The notes beneath the pieces are model-generated. The model was not told where the DNA came from and searched no databases. It was given only the letters and a program-made list of their open reading frames with translations. Positions 60,754-64,000 of a DNA stretch of 64,000 bases are shown in pieces. The position numbers and the translations under genes were made by a program. This DNA comes from JAVKFY01 sp040223615 (GTDB lineage Bacteria; Pseudomonadota; Alphaproteobacteria; GCA-2731375), in NCBI GenBank assembly GCA_040223615.1, contig JAVKFY010000019.1, positions 1 through 64,000 on the forward strand, written 5' to 3'. Each line of letters starts with the position of its first letter. Position 1 is the first letter of the stretch.

Positions 60754-60879
60754 GTTCCCTGTTCCCTCATTCGATGGTGTTGAGAATGTTTTCGCGTGCG
60801 CGGAGATTGGGACGCGCCGGTTTGCGCCGTCAAGCTAGAGCAGACGATGTCGGACGGCGTCGCGCCAGCAGCCACCGAG

Positions 60880-61545
60880 TCAGCGCACGCGCGCCAAGGT
60901 CAAGCCGTCGCCGATCGGCAGCAGCACCGGCTCGACGCGCGGGTCGGCGTGGACCTTCTCGTTCAGCGCCCGGATCGCCAGCGTCGACTCGGAGTCCTTG
61001 GCGGGGTCGGAGACGGCGCCGGACCACAGCACGTTGTCGACCAGGATCAGGCCGTTGGGCCGGACCAGCGTCAGCGCGGCCTCGTAGTAGGCGTCGTAAT
61101 TCTCCTTGTCGGCGTCGATGAAGGCCATGTCGAACGGCGCCTCGCCGGCCGCGCGCAACGCCGCCAGGGTCTCGCTCGCCGGACCGATGCGCAGGTCGAT
61201 CTTGTCGGCGACGCCGGCCTCGGCCCAGGCGGCGCGGCCGATGGCGGTCCATTCCTCCGACACGTCGCAGGCGACGATGCGGCCGTCGTCGGGCAGCGCC
61301 AGGGCGCAGGCCAACGCGCTGTAGCCGGTAAAGGTGCCGACCTCGATCAGCCGGCGCGCGCCGGTCGCCTTGACCAGCATCGCCATGAAGGCGCCCTGCA
61401 GCGCCGAGATCTGCATCATCGCGGTGCGGCCGAGCTCGGCCTCGGTGCGCTGGCGCAAGGCCCGCAGCACGTCCGGCTCGCGATAGCCGGTGGTTTCGAG
61501 ATACGCCAGCACCTCGGGCGATTGCCCGATCGACCAGTTCGACAT
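60880..61545 (-). CDS. O-methyltransferase (class I SAM, caffeoyl-CoA type)
   Basis: A 221-residue O-methyltransferase. The SAM site is LIEVGTFTGYSALACALALP, with the metal/substrate Asp in AFIDADKENYDAYYE and LILVDNVLWSG. It resembles the bacterial caffeoyl-CoA or catechol O-methyltransferases, which need a divalent metal. ATG 61545 has GGGAACAGGC upstream. It lies behind the terminator of the BCCT gene. Confidence 0.92.
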   Translation of the reverse strand: MSNWSIGQSPEVLAYLETTGYREPDVLRALRQRTEAELGRTAMMQISALQGAFMAMLVKATGARRLIEVGTFTGYSALACALALPDDGRIVACDVSEEWTAIGRAAWAEAGVADKIDLRIGPASETLAALRAAGEAPFDMAFIDADKENYDAYYEAALTLVRPNGLILVDNVLWSGAVSDPAKDSESTLAIRALNEKVHADPRVEPVLLPIGDGLTLARVR

Positions 61546-61563
61546 GCCTGTTCCCAACCAAAA

Positions 61564-61589
61564 TGGCGGGGCCGCGAACGGCCCCGCCA
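61564..61589 (-). terminator. Rho-independent terminator after the BCCT gene
   Basis: TGGCGGGGCCG-TTCG-CGGCCCCGCCA on the minus strand is a perfect 11-bp stem with a 4-base loop. It is followed on that strand by ATTTTGG. It separates the BCCT transporter from the O-methyltransferase, whose ATG lies 18 bases further. Confidence 0.87.
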
Positions 61590-61613
61590 CCAGTATAGGA
61601 CGTCGCGCGCGGC

Positions 61614-63230
61614 TCAGCCTTTGCGCGGCTCGCTCATCAGCCCCTTGATCAGGGCATAGCAGGCCAGCAGCAGCACGATGGCGAACGGCAGCCCGGTCGA
61701 TACCGAGGCCGCCTGCAGCGCGCCGAGCCCGCCGCCAAGCAGCAGCGCGGCGGCGACCAGCCCCTCGAAGCAGGCCCAGAACACCCGCTGGCTGACCGGT
61801 GCGTCGATCTTGCCGCCGGCGGTGATGGTGTCGATCACCAGCGAGCCGGAGTCCGACGAGGTCACGAAGAACACGATCACCAGCACGATGCCGACGAAGG
61901 AGGTGATGCCGGCCAGCGGCAGCTGGTCGAGCATGGTGAACAGCTTCAGCTCCAGCGCGGCATCGGCCACCGCCTGGTAGCCGTCGTTCAGCATCGACAC
62001 CGCGGTGCCGCCGAAGGCGGTCATCCACAGCACCGAGACCAGCGAGGGGATCAGCAGCACGCAGACCACGAACTCGCGCACCGTGCGGCCGCGGCTGACA
62101 CGGGCGATGAACATGCCGACGAAGGGCGACCACGAAATCCACCAGGCCCAGTAGAACGAGGTCCAGCCCTGCGAGAAGTTGGCATCTTCGCGGGCGAACG
62201 GGTTGGACAGCGCCGGCAGGTATTCGGCGTAGGCCACCAGGTTGGTGAAGAAGCCGGTAGCGATGGCCACGGTCGGGCCGGCGAGTATCACGAAGGTCAG
62301 CAGCAGGAAAGCCAGCACCATGTTGATTTCCGACAGCCGCTTCACCCCGGCGTCGAGCCCGGCGACGACCGAGCCCAGGGCGATGCACGTGATGCCGCCG
62401 ATCAGCAGCACCTTGGACAGGTCGGAGACCGGCACGTCGAACAGGAAGTTCAGTCCGGCGTTGGCCTGCTCGGCGCCAATGCCCAGCGACGTGGCCAGGC
62501 CGAACAGCGTGGCGAACACCGCCAGCGTGTCGATGACATGCCCGGTCCAGCCCCAGATGCGCTCGCCGAAGATCGGGTAGAACATCGAGCGGATCGAAAG
62601 CGGCAGGCCCTTGTTGTAGGCGAACAGCGCCAGCGACAGGCCGACGATGGCGTAGATCGCCCACGGATGCAGGCCCCAGTGGAAGATCGTCGCCGCCATG
62701 CCGAGCCGCTGCGCCTCGGCCGGGTCGCCGGGCGCGCCGGCCAGCGGCGCCCAGCTGTCCGGCGCGCCGGCGCCGGCGCCGACCGACGAGGAGAAGTGCG
62801 AGATCGGCTCCGACACGCCGAAGAACATCAGACCGATGCCCATGCCGGCGGCGAACAGCATGGCGAACCAGCCGGGATAGCCGTAGTCCGGCCGTGCATC
62901 GACGCCGCCGATGCGCACGCCGCCCAGCGGTGTCACGATCAGCGCCAGCGCGACCAGCACGAAGACGTTGCCGGCCAGCAGGAAGAACCAGTCGAAGGTC
63001 GAGGTCAGCGCCGGCCGCAGCCAGCCGAAGAACTCGGCCGCCTGCGTCGGCATGGCCAGCGCGAAGATCACGAACAGCACGATCACGCTGCCGGAGATCA
63101 CGAACACCGGATTGTGGATATCGAGCTGGAGTGGGCCGAGCTTCGGGTTCAGGTTGTCCTGGCCGACGGTGTAGTCGGTCTCGATGACAGCCGCCGCACC
63201 ATCCGGCGTCAGGTCGGATTGCGTGGTCAT
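61614..63230 (-). CDS. BCCT family betaine/carnitine/choline-type transporter
   Basis: A 538-residue, twelve-helix transporter. The family hallmark GMGIGLMFFGVSEPISHF is in the first third. The tryptophan-rich region WTSFYWAWWISWSPFVGMFIARVSRGRT is in TM8 and around. BCCT proteins import quaternary ammonium or sulfonium compounds. Its substrate could be glycine betaine, dimethylglycine or dimethylsulfoniopropionate, which would connect with the sox genes elsewhere in the window. A perfect terminator follows. Confidence 0.94.
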   Translation of the reverse strand: MTTQSDLTPDGAAAVIETDYTVGQDNLNPKLGPLQLDIHNPVFVISGSVIVLFVIFALAMPTQAAEFFGWLRPALTSTFDWFFLLAGNVFVLVALALIVTPLGGVRIGGVDARPDYGYPGWFAMLFAAGMGIGLMFFGVSEPISHFSSSVGAGAGAPDSWAPLAGAPGDPAEAQRLGMAATIFHWGLHPWAIYAIVGLSLALFAYNKGLPLSIRSMFYPIFGERIWGWTGHVIDTLAVFATLFGLATSLGIGAEQANAGLNFLFDVPVSDLSKVLLIGGITCIALGSVVAGLDAGVKRLSEINMVLAFLLLTFVILAGPTVAIATGFFTNLVAYAEYLPALSNPFAREDANFSQGWTSFYWAWWISWSPFVGMFIARVSRGRTVREFVVCVLLIPSLVSVLWMTAFGGTAVSMLNDGYQAVADAALELKLFTMLDQLPLAGITSFVGIVLVIVFFVTSSDSGSLVIDTITAGGKIDAPVSQRVFWACFEGLVAAALLLGGGLGALQAASVSTGLPFAIVLLLACYALIKGLMSEPRKG

Positions 63231-63478
63231 GACGTCTCCCTCATGTCATTCGCCCGGCGCAGACGTCGCGATCTCGGGCCTGGTCCAGGGCCGCTTCGGG
63301 CGGAGGCGAGGCCACGGCGGGTACCGGCGTCGTTGCGCCGGCGCTCGACCCTAGCGAACCGAGGCGGGGATGTGTCAACCGTGCTATGTCAAATACGTGC
63401 CGCGCCAGGCCGGCCGCGCCCCCTTGGCCGTGGCGGCCGGTTGTTGCACCATACCGGCTAACGGTGCAAACGGACCCG

Positions 63479-64000
63479 ATGACACAGATCAAGCAAGCCA
63501 ACGGCTACCGCCTGCATTCGCTGGCGCATCTGTTCAGCCAGGCGATCAACCCGTCGCGGCAGCCCAAGCAGGAGGACGTCGAGTACGACCTCGACCGGGC
63601 GCTGTCGTCGGTGGTCTCGCTGCGCTCGCAGATCCCCGACGACGCCTACACGGCGGCGATGCTCGGCACCGAGCGCGAGGGCCAGGGCATCGTCATCGAC
63701 GACGAGGGGCTGTTGCTGACCATCGGCTACCTGGTGGCCGAGGCCGACAAGATCATGCTTGCGTCGCTGGCCAACCGGGTCGCCGAGGCGGTGCCGGTGG
63801 CCTACGACTACGAGACCGGCTTCGGCCTGGTGCGCGCGGTGGAGCCGCTCGACGCGCCGGCGATGACGCTGGGCGCCGCCGCCAACGTGCACGAGGGCGA
63901 GGAAGTCGTGGTCGCCGGCTATGGCGGCGCGGCGCAGTCGGTGCGCGCGCGGATCGTCTCCAAGCGGCCGTTCGCCGGCTACTGGGAATACATGCTGGAC
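63479..64000 (+). CDS. Trypsin-fold serine-protease-like protein, N-terminal part
   Basis: A partial gene running off the window (174 codons seen). It resembles the HtrA/DegP-type trypsin fold: GQGIVIDDEGLLLTIGYLVAEA corresponds to G-x-G-x-VID-x-x-G-x-ILTN-x-HVV. The catalytic His is Tyr84 (TIGYLV) and the Asp is Gly114 (DYETGFGLV), so the His and Asp of the triad are lost. The serine region lies beyond the window. It is therefore a likely pseudo-protease, perhaps a binding or chaperone-like protein. A GCAAACGGACCCG leader precedes the ATG without a clear ribosome-binding site. Confidence 0.75.
   Translation, partial: MTQIKQANGYRLHSLAHLFSQAINPSRQPKQEDVEYDLDRALSSVVSLRSQIPDDAYTAAMLGTEREGQGIVIDDEGLLLTIGYLVAEADKIMLASLANRVAEAVPVAYDYETGFGLVRAVEPLDAPAMTLGAAANVHEGEEVVVAGYGGAAQSVRARIVSKRPFAGYWEYMLD

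Noticed and set aside
1..64000. CRISPR array, rRNA operon, prophage or IS element
   Set aside because: No regularly spaced direct repeats with spacers, no rRNA-like sequence, and no transposase, integrase or phage structural genes were found. The repeats seen are dispersed hairpin elements.

Overview
The window is high-GC bacterial chromosome, most likely an alphaproteobacterium of the Rhodospirillales type. Pointers are an FnrL/FnrN-type Fe-S regulator, the alphaproteobacterial TIGR02186/TauE pair, heterotetrameric sarcosine oxidase, a polyprenyl diphosphate synthase that looks like an octaprenyl enzyme, many CaiB/acyl-CoA dehydrogenase genes, and short GTCAT...ATGAC repeats between genes. 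I see no phage, IS element, CRISPR array or rRNA operon. There is one tRNA (Pro, CGG anticodon).

Layout. (1) 324-8701, minus strand: a nitrogen-scavenging operon. A Urt/Fmd-type ABC importer (urtABCDE order) is followed by two paralogous amidases and an isochorismatase-family cysteine hydrolase. A sigma-54 type -24/-12 element and a perfect 16-bp palindrome lie upstream of urtA. (2) 9091-14979: class II aldolase, DUF3291-like protein, copper amine oxidase, SDR, cytochrome P450 and VOC protein. (3) 14976-17319: a low-oxygen cluster with an FNR box, a tandem-domain universal stress protein, a hemerythrin-like protein and an FNR-family regulator with four cysteines. (4) 17320-21363: two near-duplicate TadG/vWA proteins and two TadE-like pseudopilins. 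(5) 21522-24549: a sulfur module with TIGR02186 protein, TauE/SafE exporter, a degenerate duplicate of the exporter gene, an ArsR-family regulator related to BigR/SqrR/HlyU, and TusA. (6) 24619-25337: small proteins. (7) 25397-33113: an N-methyl amine operon (DgcA-like flavoprotein, soxB, soxD, soxA, soxG) ending in a PhnZ/TmpB-like HD-domain diiron oxygenase. (8) 33265-46064: mixed catabolic genes (crotonase-fold protein, MmgE/PrpD, CoA transferase/hydrolase, FAD oxidoreductase with a D-threonine-aldolase-like enzyme, amidohydrolase, P450/enoyl-CoA hydratase/DHDPS-like operon), a PEP-CTERM protein, and an unusual AAA+ ATPase with an N-terminal MshEN-like domain. (9) 46114-55935: two separate modules that each contain a CaiB-type CoA transferase, an acyl-CoA dehydrogenase and a MaoC hydratase in different orders. 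Between them lie a second PEP-CTERM protein, an aminoglycoside-adenylyltransferase-like protein and an AT-richer membrane-protein gene. (10) 56080-64000: housekeeping and miscellaneous genes (nitroreductase, TrmN6-like methyltransferase, polyprenyl diphosphate synthase, SET-domain protein, tRNA-Pro, SDR, O-methyltransferase, BCCT transporter) and the start of a trypsin-fold protein that runs off the end.

How the genes fit together. The dominant theme is scavenging of organic nitrogen and methylated or carboxylated small molecules: amides imported and hydrolysed to ammonia, amines oxidised, sarcosine-type N-methyl compounds demethylated, CoA-activated organic acids oxidised. The most interesting observations are four. 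A PhnZ-type oxygenase sits inside the sarcosine oxidase operon, which suggests a route from N-methylated aminophosphonates. The amide operon has a sigma-54/enhancer arrangement. An FNR box precedes the stress-protein/hemerythrin/FNR cluster. Several proteins keep their fold but lack canonical catalytic or sensing residues (crotonase at 33265, SDR at 60049, trypsin-like protein at 63479, ArsR regulator at 23624).
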